Part shown: positions 41,063 through 50,147 of the stretch, in pieces
Layout of the letters: each line of letters begins with the position of its first letter
Numbering within the stretch: the stretch's first letter is position 1
From: an uncultured Lachnospiraceae bacterium
GTDB taxonomy: Bacteria; Bacillota; Clostridia; Lachnospirales; Lachnospiraceae
Direction: 5' to 3'
Length of the DNA stretch: 50,721 nucleotides
Assembly (NCBI GenBank): GCA_937910785.1
Contig: CALDLG010000170.1
Coordinates: 1 to 50,721 of the forward strand
Notes under the pieces: generated by a model
Databases searched by the model: none
Told to the model about the DNA's origin: nothing
Seen by the model: the letters and a program-made list of their open reading frames with translations, nothing else
Position numbers and translations under genes: made by a program

Positions 41063-41935
41063 ATGATGTGGATATGGCTTGTGCTTCTTTACGGAATCAT
41101 AAAGGGAATACGGGAGATTGTAAAAAAGAAAGCGCTTGAGAAAAACGCAACCATAGAGGTGCTGTTTTTGTATACGCTGCTTGCGTTCGTGATCGTACTG
41201 CCCGATGCGAAAAACGCGATGGGAGTGGAGATGCGGTATTTCTGGCTGATCGGATTAAAATCATTTGTCATATTTCTCGCATGGATCTTCAGCTTTAAGG
41301 CGATTAAAAAGATGCCGATCAGTCTGTACGGCGTGCTGGATCTTTCCAGAGTGCTCTTTGCCACGCTGCTCGGCGTGATCGTACTGCAGGAGGCGCTGGG
41401 TGGTTTTCAGGTAATCGGACTGGTGCTTGTATCGACAGGCCTTCTTTTGCTGAAATATAAGCCGGGTATGGGAAAACGATTACAGGAACGGGAAGGAGAG
41501 GACAGAGAGAAGGTGGGGGCAAAAATCGTGATTATGGCCTTCGCATCCTGTCTGTTCAATGCGGTGTCCGGATTGCTGGACAAAATTCTGATGAAAGATA
41601 TCAACAGTTCGCAGTTACAGTTCTGGTATCTTTTGTTTCTGGTGCTGTTTTATTTTCTTTTTATTCTGGTTACCAGGACAAAAATCCGGTTTTTTGGCGT
41701 ATTAAAAAACTACTGGATCTGGATTTTAAGCCTGCTTATTGTTGTGGCGGACAGGGTTCTGTTTCTGGCAAACGGAATGGACGCAAGCCGCGTTACGGTT
41801 ATGACGCTTTTAAAGCAGGCCGGCTGCGTGGTGACGATTCTGGCAGGCAGGTTTCTATTTCATGAGAAAAATACGGGCCATAAGCTTTTCTGCGCCGCAA
41901 TCATCATTGCGGGAATCGTAACAGGGGTCATGTAG
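41063..41935 (+). CDS. EamA/DMT family transporter
   Basis: EamA-type transporters move small metabolites or drugs. The 290-residue protein has about ten hydrophobic segments in two repeats of five: the first repeat ends with LLGVIVLQEALGGFQVIGLVLVSTGLLLL (a typical EamA end, split here by charged turns), the second with LAGRFLFHEKNTGHKLFCAAIIIAGI. A charged cytoplasmic loop (about 145-165) separates them. I choose ATG 41063 because GGAGAAG lies 8 nt upstream; ATG 41042 in the same frame has a weaker site. The substrate is unknown. It lies before, but probably not in, the chemoreceptor unit, which has its own promoter. Confidence 0.82.
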   Translation: MMWIWLVLLYGIIKGIREIVKKKALEKNATIEVLFLYTLLAFVIVLPDAKNAMGVEMRYFWLIGLKSFVIFLAWIFSFKAIKKMPISLYGVLDLSRVLFATLLGVIVLQEALGGFQVIGLVLVSTGLLLLKYKPGMGKRLQEREGEDREKVGAKIVIMAFASCLFNAVSGLLDKILMKDINSSQLQFWYLLFLVLFYFLFILVTRTKIRFFGVLKNYWIWILSLLIVVADRVLFLANGMDASRVTVMTLLKQAGCVVTILAGRFLFHEKNTGHKLFCAAIIIAGIVTGVM

Positions 41936-41988
41936 CCGCTCCGGTTCAGACATCTGACGGGCGGTGGGAAATATAAAAGGAAAATCTC

Positions 41989-42018
41989 TTGTGTGTCTAA
42001 TTCCTTCTATGCTATACT
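41989..42018 (+). promoter_or_regulatory. promoter of the chemoreceptor gene
   Basis: TTGTGT (41989-41994) and TATACT (42013-42018) are spaced by 18 nt, with TGC before the -10. Confidence 0.65.
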
Positions 42019-42059
42019 ATAGATCGGATAAACAGACAAAATATGAGAGGGTGGGAAAC

Positions 42060-43529
42060 ATGGGACAAGAGAGAAAAGATGTTAACAGAACGGCGGCCTT
42101 CTGTCATACGGCGTTGGCAGTTATTTTACTGGCTTCTTATGCGCTTGAGGTGGCAAAGGGCGCCAGAACAATCGGGTATTATGCGGTTTTTGCCGTGCTT
42201 GCCGTCGTGCCGGTTGTGGTGGAATGGATTCTGTACAAAAAAGATCCGGCCAATTTGTACATAAAGCACGTTCTTGGATTCGGATACAGTATCTTTTATA
42301 TTTTTGTTATTTTTACGACGACGAATGTTACGGCATTTACCTTTGCGATTCCGCTGTATATTGTGATCACACTGTATTCCGATGTGAAATACTGCATCGT
42401 TCTTTCTACCGGCGGTTTTCTTGTGAATCTTATTTTTACCATTTATCAGGCGGTTACGGTCGGAATTTCCAGTGAGGAAATGGCGACCTATGAGATCCGG
42501 GTTATTTTGATGCTGATCGTTGCGATATTCCTCTGTATGGCGACGGATGTTATGGCGAAAATCAATCGGATGAAAATGACGGAAATCGGTCAGGAAAAGG
42601 ATAATGTGTCCAGACTGTTAAACAACGTTATGGCGACTTCAGGAGAGATGACGGAGGGGATTTCCGATGTGCAGGAGCAGATGAGCAGACTGGGCAGTGC
42701 GGTATTGGAAACGAGAAATGCGATGGATGAGGTGGCTTCCGGCGCGAATGATGCAGCGGAAGCGATTCAGAATCAGCTCGGACAGACAGAGGAGATCCAG
42801 AGGCATATCGAAGAGGTTGAAGCCGTATCAAAGAGCATCGGCGACAGCATGGAACAGGCGAAAAGCGATGTGCTGGATGGTAAGAACTGCTTAAAAACAC
42901 TTCTTGCGCAGGTGGAATCTTCCGGGCAGGCAGGAAATGAGGTAGTGGCCGGTATCAATGAGCTGGAGGCTTATATGAAAAATATGCAGTCGATCATTGA
43001 GCTGATCACGAACGTGGCGAGTCAGACCAGTCTTCTTTCTCTGAATGCGAGCATTGAAGCGGCCCGCGCCGGAGAAGCGGGAAGGGGGTTTGCGGTTGTG
43101 GCGACGGAAATTTCCAATCTGGCGAATCAGACACAGGGGGCAACCGTCAATATTACGGAAGTCATCGGAAATGTTTCCGAAAAGCTTGCCATCGCGGTTA
43201 AGGCGATAGAACAGCTTATGGGCTATAACGCCAGACAAAGCGAGGCGGCGGAAACGGTTGCGGACCGATTTGAGAAAATTGCGGAAAGCACGCGGAACGT
43301 GGATGAACAGAGCGGAATGCTGGAGAAAGTTGTAGGAGAACTGGCAACAGCCAATGCGGGGATTGTGGAGAGCGTACAGACCATTTCGGCGGTTATGGAA
43401 GAGGTGACCGCACACTCCAATGAGACCAATAATACATGCGACAGAAATACGGATATTGTAAATCAGGTAGCCGATCTTGTCGAGAACCTGAGCAGACAGG
43501 CGGAAAGTCTGAACACCAATAATCAGTAA
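42060..43529 (+). CDS. methyl-accepting chemotaxis protein with a polytopic membrane sensor
   Basis: This 489-residue receptor has an N-terminal domain of about six membrane helices (residues about 12-180), with only short loops outside, and no HAMP domain. The cytoplasmic part is an MCP signalling domain with long coiled coils and the hairpin tip ASQTSLLSLNASIEAARAGE followed by AGRGFAVVATEISNLANQ. The tip should bind CheW and CheA. The lack of an extracellular ligand domain suggests that the signal is sensed within the membrane, for example membrane state or redox potential. GAGGGTGGG precedes ATG 42060. PspA and SPFH genes follow 44 nt later, which hints at envelope-stress sensing. Confidence 0.92.
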   Translation: MGQERKDVNRTAAFCHTALAVILLASYALEVAKGARTIGYYAVFAVLAVVPVVVEWILYKKDPANLYIKHVLGFGYSIFYIFVIFTTTNVTAFTFAIPLYIVITLYSDVKYCIVLSTGGFLVNLIFTIYQAVTVGISSEEMATYEIRVILMLIVAIFLCMATDVMAKINRMKMTEIGQEKDNVSRLLNNVMATSGEMTEGISDVQEQMSRLGSAVLETRNAMDEVASGANDAAEAIQNQLGQTEEIQRHIEEVEAVSKSIGDSMEQAKSDVLDGKNCLKTLLAQVESSGQAGNEVVAGINELEAYMKNMQSIIELITNVASQTSLLSLNASIEAARAGEAGRGFAVVATEISNLANQTQGATVNITEVIGNVSEKLAIAVKAIEQLMGYNARQSEAAETVADRFEKIAESTRNVDEQSGMLEKVVGELATANAGIVESVQTISAVMEEVTAHSNETNNTCDRNTDIVNQVADLVENLSRQAESLNTNNQ

Positions 43530-43573
43530 TCAGATTGTAATGCAAACGTATCAACAGACAAGGAGGATGTAAG

Positions 43574-44260
43574 ATGGGAATTATTACAAGATTTAAGGAC
43601 ATTATGGCGGCGAATATCAATGCGCTTCTGGATAAATGTGAAGATCCGGAAAAGATGATCGATCAGTACCTGCGGAATCTGGAGCAGGATTTTTCGAAGG
43701 TAAAGGCGGAGACCGCGGCGATCATGGCGGAAGAAAAGAATGCGAAGCGTAAGCTGGATGACTGTGAATCAGAGATGGCCAAAATGGGCGAATATGCCAG
43801 AAAAGCAGTTGCGGCGGGCAATGATGACGAAGCGCGCCGGTTTCTGTCGAAAAAGTCGGAGCTTGCGGAGAAACAGACCGTACTTGTAAAAAGTTACGAG
43901 CTGGCCTGTGAAAATTCCGCCAAGATGCGCCAGATGCATGATAAACTGGCGGAGGACATTGCTTCCTTAAAGAGCAGAAGGGATATGCTGAAGGCAAAGG
44001 CGAGAGTGGCGGAGACCCAGAAGAAGATGAACGGACTGGGTTCCGGCATGGAGAGCGCGGGAAGCAATCTGGCAGCATTTGACCGGATGGAAGAAAAGGT
44101 AAACCGGATGCTCGACGAGGCGGATGCGATGAGCGAATTGAATGAGGGAAGCAGGGAGGACAGCATCGAAGAACTTACCAGAAAATATGACACAGATGTC
44201 AAAACTTCCGCGGTAGACGATGAGCTTGCGGCATTGAAGGCGGAGCTTGGGAAGCAATAA
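43574..44260 (+). CDS. PspA/IM30 family protein
   Basis: PspA-family proteins polymerise on stressed membranes and help maintain the proton motive force. The 228-residue protein is almost wholly coiled coil: GIITRFKDIMAANINALLDK, DPEKMIDQYLRNLEQDFSKVK and long charged helices up to about 150, then the helix NLAAFDRMEEKVNRMLDEADAM and a helical end. ACAAGGAGG precedes ATG 43574. It lies 29 nt before an SPFH protein with which it probably works, as in the B. subtilis ydjFGHI-type PspA/SPFH operon. Confidence 0.92.
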   Translation: MGIITRFKDIMAANINALLDKCEDPEKMIDQYLRNLEQDFSKVKAETAAIMAEEKNAKRKLDDCESEMAKMGEYARKAVAAGNDDEARRFLSKKSELAEKQTVLVKSYELACENSAKMRQMHDKLAEDIASLKSRRDMLKAKARVAETQKKMNGLGSGMESAGSNLAAFDRMEEKVNRMLDEADAMSELNEGSREDSIEELTRKYDTDVKTSAVDDELAALKAELGKQ

Positions 44261-44289
44261 TTGCAGGCTGAGCGGAATGGAGGAATAAA

Positions 44290-45258
44290 ATGGGTTTATT
44301 TTCAAATCAGTTTTCGAACGTAGTGGAATGGAATGAAGGCCGGGAAGGCGTTCTGTTCTTCAAATGGCAGAATCAGGAGATCAAGAAAGGCTCCAAATTG
44401 ATTATCCGCCCCGGTCAGGATGCTATTTTCATGTATAACGGCGTTGTAGAGGGTATTTTTGAGGACGAGGGCAGCTATGATATCGAATCCGATATCATTC
44501 CGTTTCTGACAACGCTGAAAAGTTTTAAATTCGGATTTAACACGCCGCTTCGCGCGGAAGTGCTTTTTATCAATACGAAAGAACTGCTCGTCAAGTGGGG
44601 AACGAAAAACGCGATTAATCTTCCGGCCAGGGGACTGCCGGGCGGTATGCCGATCCGGGCGTTCGGCACTTTTAACTGCAGAATCGTAGAGCATCAGGTC
44701 GTGATCGATAAACTGGCGGGCATCCGGCAGACTTATACGGTGGAGGATGTAAAGGAGCGTATTATTGCGAGTCTGGACCAGCTGCTGATGAGCTGGATCG
44801 CCAAAGAAGGCCGGGATATGTTCAACCTGCAGGTGGATGCGCGCAATATCGCGAGAGGCATCGAGTCCGATCTGGATATGGATATGAGAAAGCTTGGCAT
44901 CGGTATTACCGATTTCACGATCGAAAGCTTTTCCTATCCGGAAGAGATTAAGAAGATGCAGGAGAAGGCGGCTGCGCAGTCTATGGTGGGAGATATGAAC
45001 AGGTATACCCAGATGGCGGCGGCGGACAGTATGGAAAAAGGACGCGCCGGCGGCGGTATTGCGGCCGATATGGTTAATCTGCAGATGGGCATGGCGCTCG
45101 GTCAGCAGATGGTAGGCCAGATGAATCAGAATCCGGGCATGAATGCGGCGGGCCAGAGCAGTGCTTCGGCGGGGACAGGGCCGAAATTCTGTCCGGACTG
45201 CGGAACGCCCACCGGCGGAACAAAATTCTGTGGAAACTGCGGCAGGCAGCTTTTGTAG
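44290..45258 (+). CDS. SPFH-domain protein with C-terminal zinc ribbon (YdjI-like)
   Basis: SPFH (stomatin/prohibitin/flotillin) proteins organise membrane complexes. This 322-residue protein matches the YdjI-type group: FSNVVEWNEGREGVLFFKWQ, the KKGSKLIIRPGQDAIFMYNG strand and the helical FSYPEEIKKMQEKAAAQSM, then a Gly/Ala/Met-rich linker. The last 30 residues form a zinc ribbon with CPDCGTP and CGNCG. No signal peptide or membrane span is present, so it associates with the membrane indirectly, likely through PspA. GGAATGGAGG precedes ATG 44290. The gene pair points to membrane-stress management. Confidence 0.9.
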   Translation: MGLFSNQFSNVVEWNEGREGVLFFKWQNQEIKKGSKLIIRPGQDAIFMYNGVVEGIFEDEGSYDIESDIIPFLTTLKSFKFGFNTPLRAEVLFINTKELLVKWGTKNAINLPARGLPGGMPIRAFGTFNCRIVEHQVVIDKLAGIRQTYTVEDVKERIIASLDQLLMSWIAKEGRDMFNLQVDARNIARGIESDLDMDMRKLGIGITDFTIESFSYPEEIKKMQEKAAAQSMVGDMNRYTQMAAADSMEKGRAGGGIAADMVNLQMGMALGQQMVGQMNQNPGMNAAGQSSASAGTGPKFCPDCGTPTGGTKFCGNCGRQLL

Positions 45259-45280
45259 ACAGGAAGGCATGGTTACTTGA

Positions 45281-47740
45281 ATGAGTATTTACGATACACT
45301 GAACGAACAGCAGAAAAAGGCGGTATTTACGACCTCCGGGCCGGTGCTCGTGCTGGCGGGCGCGGGAAGCGGTAAAACGCGCGCTCTGACGCACAGAATT
45401 GCCTGGCTGATCGAAGAGGAAGGCGTGGACCCCTACCATATCATGGCGATCACATTCACCAATAAAGCGGCAGGAGAAATGAAGGAGCGCGTGAGCCAGC
45501 TGATTGGCTCCGGCCATGCGGTATGGGTTTCCACGTTCCATTCAACCTGTGTGCGGATTCTGCGCCGGTATATCGACCGGCTGGGCTTTGATAATAATTT
45601 TACGATATATGATACGGACGATCAGAAAGGCATCATAAAGGAAGTCTGTAAAAAACTTTCTATCGATACGAAGATGTTGAAGGAGCGTACGATTCTTGGC
45701 GCCATTTCTTCAGCGAAGGATGAACTTGTATCACCTGCGGAATATGAAATGCAGAATATCGGGGATTATAACGGAGGCAGGATTGCCAAAGCCTACAAAG
45801 AATATCAGGCCGCCCTGCGCAAAAATAATGCGTTGGATTTCGATGATCTGATCGTGAAGACAGTGGAGCTTTTCCGGAATGCTCCGGAAGTGCTGGAAAA
45901 CTATCAGAATCGTTTCCGCTATATCATGGTGGACGAATATCAGGATACCAATACGGCACAGTTTGAACTGATTCGGCTGCTGGCCGCCAAATACAGAAAT
46001 CTGTGTGTGGTGGGTGACGACGATCAGTCGATCTATAAATTTCGGGGCGCCAATATCCGTAACATTCTGGATTTTGAAAAGGTGTATCCGGAAGCCTGTG
46101 TGATCAAGCTGGAGCAGAATTACCGCTCCACGCAGAATATACTGGATGCCGCGAATGCCGTGATAAAGAACAATATCGGCCGTAAGGACAAGGCGCTCTG
46201 GACCGAGAAGAAGGACGGGGCATCCATTCATTTTCAACAGTTTGATACGGCCCTCGACGAAGCGGATTACATTGCGGAAAATGTGCGGATGAAAAAGCGG
46301 GAGGCAAAAGCGGATTATGGTGAATGCGCGGTTCTTTACCGGACCAATGCGCAGTCCCGTATGCTGGAAGAGCGCTTTATCATGAAGGGCATTCCTTATC
46401 AGGTCGTGGGCGGGGTGAACTTTTATTCCAGAAAAGAAATCAAGGACATTCTGGCCTATTTAAAGACAATCGATAACGGGCGCGACGACGTGGCCGTAAA
46501 AAGAATTATCAATATACCCAAAAGAGGAATCGGCGCAACAACCATTCTGCGGGTGCAGGAGTATGCGGACAGCAGGAATATCAGCTTCTATGACGCGCTG
46601 CGGGAAGCGGATCAGATCATGACGATCGGGAAAAGCGCGTCGAAATTGAAATCCTTTGTCACGATGATTCAGGTATTTAGAAGTAAACTGGAGTTTTTTG
46701 ATCTGGAGGATCTGGTCAGGGATATTCTGGAGACGACCGGATATGTGCGTGAACTGGAGGATTCCGATGCGGAGGACGCGGAGGATCGGATTGAAAACAT
46801 CGATGAACTGATCAGCAAGGCGGCGGCCTATGACGAGTCCCATGAGGAATCGAGTCTAAGCGAGTTTCTGGAAGAGGTGGCGCTTGTTGCGGATATTGAT
46901 CAGGTTTCCGACGATCCTAACAGGGTGCTTTTGATGACGCTGCACAGCGCAAAAGGACTGGAGTTTCCACAGGTCTATCTGGCGGGACTGGAAGACGGTG
47001 TTTTTCCAAGCTATATGACGATTACATCGGATGATCCGCTGGAGATAGAAGAGGAAAGACGGCTTGCGTATGTGGGAATTACGAGGGCAAAGGAAGACCT
47101 GACGATTACCTGTGCCAGACAGCGTATGATTCGCGGGGAGACACAGTACAATCCGGTCAGCCGTTTCGTCAAAGAGATTCCGCCGTTCCTTCTGGATCAT
47201 AAACTGCCAAAGCCGAAGATCAGAGATTATGATGATTATGCGGAGAGTGGTTATGGTTACGGCAATAGAACAGGCGAAAGCGGTTATCGTCGAAACAGCA
47301 TGACAGAGAGCGGCGGACATTCGTATGGCAGAAATGAATCCGACGGAAGGGAAACGGAAAACGCATACGGGGGTTACAGGCGCGGCGCGGCAGGCGAATA
47401 CCGGAGACAGTTCGGTATCGATGCGGATCAGATTTTTGATAAACCGAAGGCCGTTGCGAAGCCGAAAGCGGTTGCCAGACCGAAGCGCACTGCTTACGAG
47501 GATCAGCCCTATATTACGAGAACGACGGCGCAGATCGCGGAACAGACCGCAATGGCGGCAGCATCTTCGGGAGGCTCCCTTGGTTATGAGAAGGGCGACA
47601 GGGTCAGACATTTGAAATACGGAGAAGGCACCGTGATGAAGATTGAATCGGGTCCGCGTGATTATCAGGTGACGGTTGTTTTCGACGAGGCAGGACAGAA
47701 GATTATGTATGCGGGATTCGCGAAGCTGAAGAAAGTGTAG
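45281..47740 (+). CDS. pcrA: ATP-dependent DNA helicase PcrA/UvrD
   Basis: PcrA is a 3'-5' SF1 helicase for repair and for plasmid or rolling-circle replication. The 819-residue protein shows LNEQQKKAVFTTSGPVLVLAG, Walker A AGAGSGKT, ITFTNKAAGEMKERV, Walker B VDEYQDTN, GDDDQSIYKFRGA and TLHSAKGLEFPQVYLAGLEDG split by motif V. The usual length is about 740. The extra residues form a Gly/Tyr/Arg/Ser-rich linker (about 640-760) before the C-terminal Tudor-like domain (KGDRVRHLKYGEGTVMKIESG), which binds RNA polymerase in related proteins. The start ATG 45281 lies directly after ATG-GTT-ACT-TGA, the AAGGCATGG context of three other genes. Confidence 0.96.
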   Translation: MSIYDTLNEQQKKAVFTTSGPVLVLAGAGSGKTRALTHRIAWLIEEEGVDPYHIMAITFTNKAAGEMKERVSQLIGSGHAVWVSTFHSTCVRILRRYIDRLGFDNNFTIYDTDDQKGIIKEVCKKLSIDTKMLKERTILGAISSAKDELVSPAEYEMQNIGDYNGGRIAKAYKEYQAALRKNNALDFDDLIVKTVELFRNAPEVLENYQNRFRYIMVDEYQDTNTAQFELIRLLAAKYRNLCVVGDDDQSIYKFRGANIRNILDFEKVYPEACVIKLEQNYRSTQNILDAANAVIKNNIGRKDKALWTEKKDGASIHFQQFDTALDEADYIAENVRMKKREAKADYGECAVLYRTNAQSRMLEERFIMKGIPYQVVGGVNFYSRKEIKDILAYLKTIDNGRDDVAVKRIINIPKRGIGATTILRVQEYADSRNISFYDALREADQIMTIGKSASKLKSFVTMIQVFRSKLEFFDLEDLVRDILETTGYVRELEDSDAEDAEDRIENIDELISKAAAYDESHEESSLSEFLEEVALVADIDQVSDDPNRVLLMTLHSAKGLEFPQVYLAGLEDGVFPSYMTITSDDPLEIEEERRLAYVGITRAKEDLTITCARQRMIRGETQYNPVSRFVKEIPPFLLDHKLPKPKIRDYDDYAESGYGYGNRTGESGYRRNSMTESGGHSYGRNESDGRETENAYGGYRRGAAGEYRRQFGIDADQIFDKPKAVAKPKAVARPKRTAYEDQPYITRTTAQIAEQTAMAAASSGGSLGYEKGDRVRHLKYGEGTVMKIESGPRDYQVTVVFDEAGQKIMYAGFAKLKKV

Positions 47741-47888
47741 GAATGCGGCATTTTGCACGAAAGACGTTAAAAAAATAAAAATGTATAGTAAAAAATATCA
47801 ATTAGTGGTATATTATATTGTATAGTGCATTTGAAGCGGGAAAAAATGGAAACTACAATTTATCATTCAGGAAAGAGAGGATATGGGT

Positions 47889-48197
47889 ATGAGCAGAACA
47901 GAAATCAAAGAGGAAGTTTTGAATAAATTGGATGAGGTACTGGATAATACAAGAGTAGCCGAACTTCTGGGTAAGAAGAAGGAAGAGGAAAAGAAGAATA
48001 ACACTCTTTTGTGGGTTTTTGCGATCATCGGAGCCATTGCGGCCGTAGCGGGCATCGCATATGCGGTATACCGCCATATGCAGCCGGATTATCTGGATGA
48101 TTTTGATGATGATTTCGACGATGATTTCGATGATGATCTGTTTGAGGATGAAGAGGACGAAGATGAGCCTGCAAAGGAAACGACAAACGATCAGTAA
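47889..48197 (+). CDS. small membrane protein with acidic tail
   Basis: This 102-residue protein has an N-terminal amphipathic helix (SRTEIKEEVLNKLDEVLDN), a lysine-rich patch, one membrane span (NNTLLWVFAIIGAIAAVAGIA), and a C-terminal tail of Asp/Phe/Glu repeats (DDFDDDFDDDFDDD). The lysine patch on the N-terminal side suggests that the tail is outside. I use ATG 47889 since GAGAGG lies 8 nt before it; ATG 47883 is too close to that site. The family is not recognised. The acidic DDFD tail recalls the acidic tail of the GH3 protein at 18.2 kb. Confidence 0.65.
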   Translation: MSRTEIKEEVLNKLDEVLDNTRVAELLGKKKEEEKKNNTLLWVFAIIGAIAAVAGIAYAVYRHMQPDYLDDFDDDFDDDFDDDLFEDEEDEDEPAKETTNDQ

Positions 48198-48264
48198 ATA
48201 ACCGGGAAAAGCGTTTGACCGGACAATCGGCTAATGTTTATGGAACCGGAGTTATAGGAAAAAG

Positions 48265-48308
48265 AAAGCAGGATGTATCATGAAATACGGTACAGCCTGC
48301 TTTTTCTT
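48265..48308 (+). terminator. terminator before rlmD
   Basis: AAAGCAGG (48265-48272) pairs with CCTGCTTT (48296-48303), followed by TTCTT. It ends the small membrane protein gene. Confidence 0.75.
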
Positions 48309-48401
48309 CCTGCCCGAAGCGGAAACGATGCGTGAAGCGGGGCGGTTTGAAAAGATCTGACATCCGGACCGGGCGTCAGGCAGAAAGGAAAGGACAAGCA
48401 T

Positions 48402-50105
48402 ATGAAAAAAGGACAGGTTCTGGAAGGCATCGTAACGCGGGTGGATTTTCCCAATAAAGGCATCGTTGAAACGCAGGAGGGAATCTGCGTTGTAAAAAAT
48501 GCCCTGCCGGGTCAGCGCATTATCTGCTCGGTGAATAAAGTGAGAAAAGGAAAGGCCGAGGGAAGAATGCTGGAGGTTGTGGAACATGCGCCGATGGAGA
48601 TCGAAAGCCCCTGCCCCCATTTCGGGATCTGCGGAAGCTGTATTTATCTTTCGCTGCCTTATGAAGAACAGCTGAAAATCAAAGAAATGCAGGTGAAAAG
48701 ACTGCTCCGATCCGTTACGGACAGGCAGGGAGAATTTCGGTTTGAGGGAATCAAACCGAGTCCGGTCTGTTTCGGTTACCGCAATAAAATGGAATTTTCC
48801 TTCGGAGATGAGGTGAAGGACGGTCCGTTGTCCCTTGGCATGCATAAAAGAGGCAGCTTTTACGATATCGTTTCCGTAACGGACTGCCGGATCGTGGATG
48901 AGGATTACCGAAATATTCTGCGATGTGTGCGGGATTATTTTGCCTCGTTCGGGGAACAGGGCGTCTCGATACCGTTTTATCACAGACTCCGCCATACCGG
49001 CTATCTGCGTCATCTTCTCGTCCGGAAGGCGGCAAAGACCGGAGAAATTCTGATCGCGCTCATCACCACGACGCAGGTGGCGGACGAAAGCGGCGGCAGC
49101 TTTTCCGAAACGGATGTGCTGGACGGCATGACAAAGGCACTGCTCGATCTTTCCCTTGCGGGAACGATTGCGGGGATTCTGCATATCAGGAACGATTCCG
49201 TTGCCGATGTGGTTCAAAGCGACGAGACGAGAATTTTATATGGAAAGGATTACTTCTATGAGGAACTGCTTGGACTGAAGTTCCGGATTTCCGTCTTTTC
49301 CTTTTTCCAGACGAACAGCCTGGGAGCAGAGGTGCTGTACCGGACGGCGAGGGATTATATCGCGGATGAGACCGCGGGAAGGGTGGTATTCGATCTGTAC
49401 AGCGGGACGGGAACAATTGCGCAGCTGATGGCGCCTGTGGCGAAGAAGGTCATCGGCGTAGAGATCGTGGAGGAGGCGGTCGAAGCGGCCAGAGAAAATG
49501 CGATAGCAAATGGTTTACATAACTGTGAGTTTATTGCCGGAGATGTGTTGAAGGTTCTCGATACAATAGAAGAAAAACCGGATATGATTATTCTCGATCC
49601 GCCCAGGGACGGGATTCATCCGAAGGCGCTTCATAAGATCATCCGGTACGGCGTGGAGAAGATTCTGTATATATCCTGTAAGCCGACGAGTCTGGTGCGG
49701 GATCTGGAGAGCTTCTTAGAGAGCGGTTACGCGGTGGAGCGCGCGGTAGCGGTGGATATGTTTCCGTTTACGGGGAATGTGGAGACGTGTGTCCTTTTGT
49801 CACGTAAAAAATCAGGTAGCAAATCCACTAAGATTGAGATAGAAATTGACCTGAATGAAGCAGATAAGAGGGAATGTCTCGGCAAAGCAACCTATCAGGA
49901 AATTAAGGATTATGTTTGGGAGTATTATCAAACGAAGGTTTCAAATCTGTATATATCACAGATCAAGAAAAAGTGTGGACTAGACGTAGGCGAGAATTTC
50001 AATAAACCCAAGACAGAAGGGAACAGAGTTCCAAACTGCCCAATAGAGAAAGAGAGGATGATTAGAAAAGCACTGGAATATTTTGGTATGATAAATAAAG
50101 AGTAA
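48402..50105 (+). CDS. rlmD: 23S rRNA (uracil-C5)-methyltransferase RlmD/RumA with extra C-terminal domain
   Basis: RlmD methylates a conserved uridine (U1939 in E. coli) in 23S rRNA. The 567-residue protein has an N-terminal TRAM domain (GQVLEGIVTRVDFPNKGIVE), an iron-sulfur motif CPHFGICGSC plus a later Cys (SPVCFGY), and a methyltransferase domain with DLYSGTGTIAQL, DPPRDGIHPKAL and the catalytic Cys in ILYISCKPTSL. The normal protein ends near NVETCVLLSRK (residue 468). The last 99 residues, in AT-richer DNA from about 49806, form a separate domain (ATYQEIKDYVWEYYQTKVS, LYISQIKKKCGL, CPIEKERMIRKAL) met in many clostridial RlmD proteins and in mobile elements. The 3' end of this gene is a known integration site, so the tail may be element-borne. 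Confidence 0.92.
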   Translation: MKKGQVLEGIVTRVDFPNKGIVETQEGICVVKNALPGQRIICSVNKVRKGKAEGRMLEVVEHAPMEIESPCPHFGICGSCIYLSLPYEEQLKIKEMQVKRLLRSVTDRQGEFRFEGIKPSPVCFGYRNKMEFSFGDEVKDGPLSLGMHKRGSFYDIVSVTDCRIVDEDYRNILRCVRDYFASFGEQGVSIPFYHRLRHTGYLRHLLVRKAAKTGEILIALITTTQVADESGGSFSETDVLDGMTKALLDLSLAGTIAGILHIRNDSVADVVQSDETRILYGKDYFYEELLGLKFRISVFSFFQTNSLGAEVLYRTARDYIADETAGRVVFDLYSGTGTIAQLMAPVAKKVIGVEIVEEAVEAARENAIANGLHNCEFIAGDVLKVLDTIEEKPDMIILDPPRDGIHPKALHKIIRYGVEKILYISCKPTSLVRDLESFLESGYAVERAVAVDMFPFTGNVETCVLLSRKKSGSKSTKIEIEIDLNEADKRECLGKATYQEIKDYVWEYYQTKVSNLYISQIKKKCGLDVGENFNKPKTEGNRVPNCPIEKERMIRKALEYFGMINKE

Positions 50106-50110
50106 GTTGC

Positions 50111-50147
50111 AAACTCCCTGAATGGTATGGTTCAGGGAGTTTCAGTA
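50111..50147 (+). terminator. terminator after rlmD
   Basis: AAACTCCCTGAA (50111-50122) and TTCAGGGAGTTT (50131-50142) form a perfect 12-bp stem with an 8-nt loop. A T-rich stretch follows. It also abuts the end of the minus-strand remnant. Confidence 0.88.

Noticed and set aside
44302..45270. 322-codon minus-strand frame opposite the SPFH gene
   Set aside because: It mirrors a clear SPFH/zinc-ribbon protein and has no family features.
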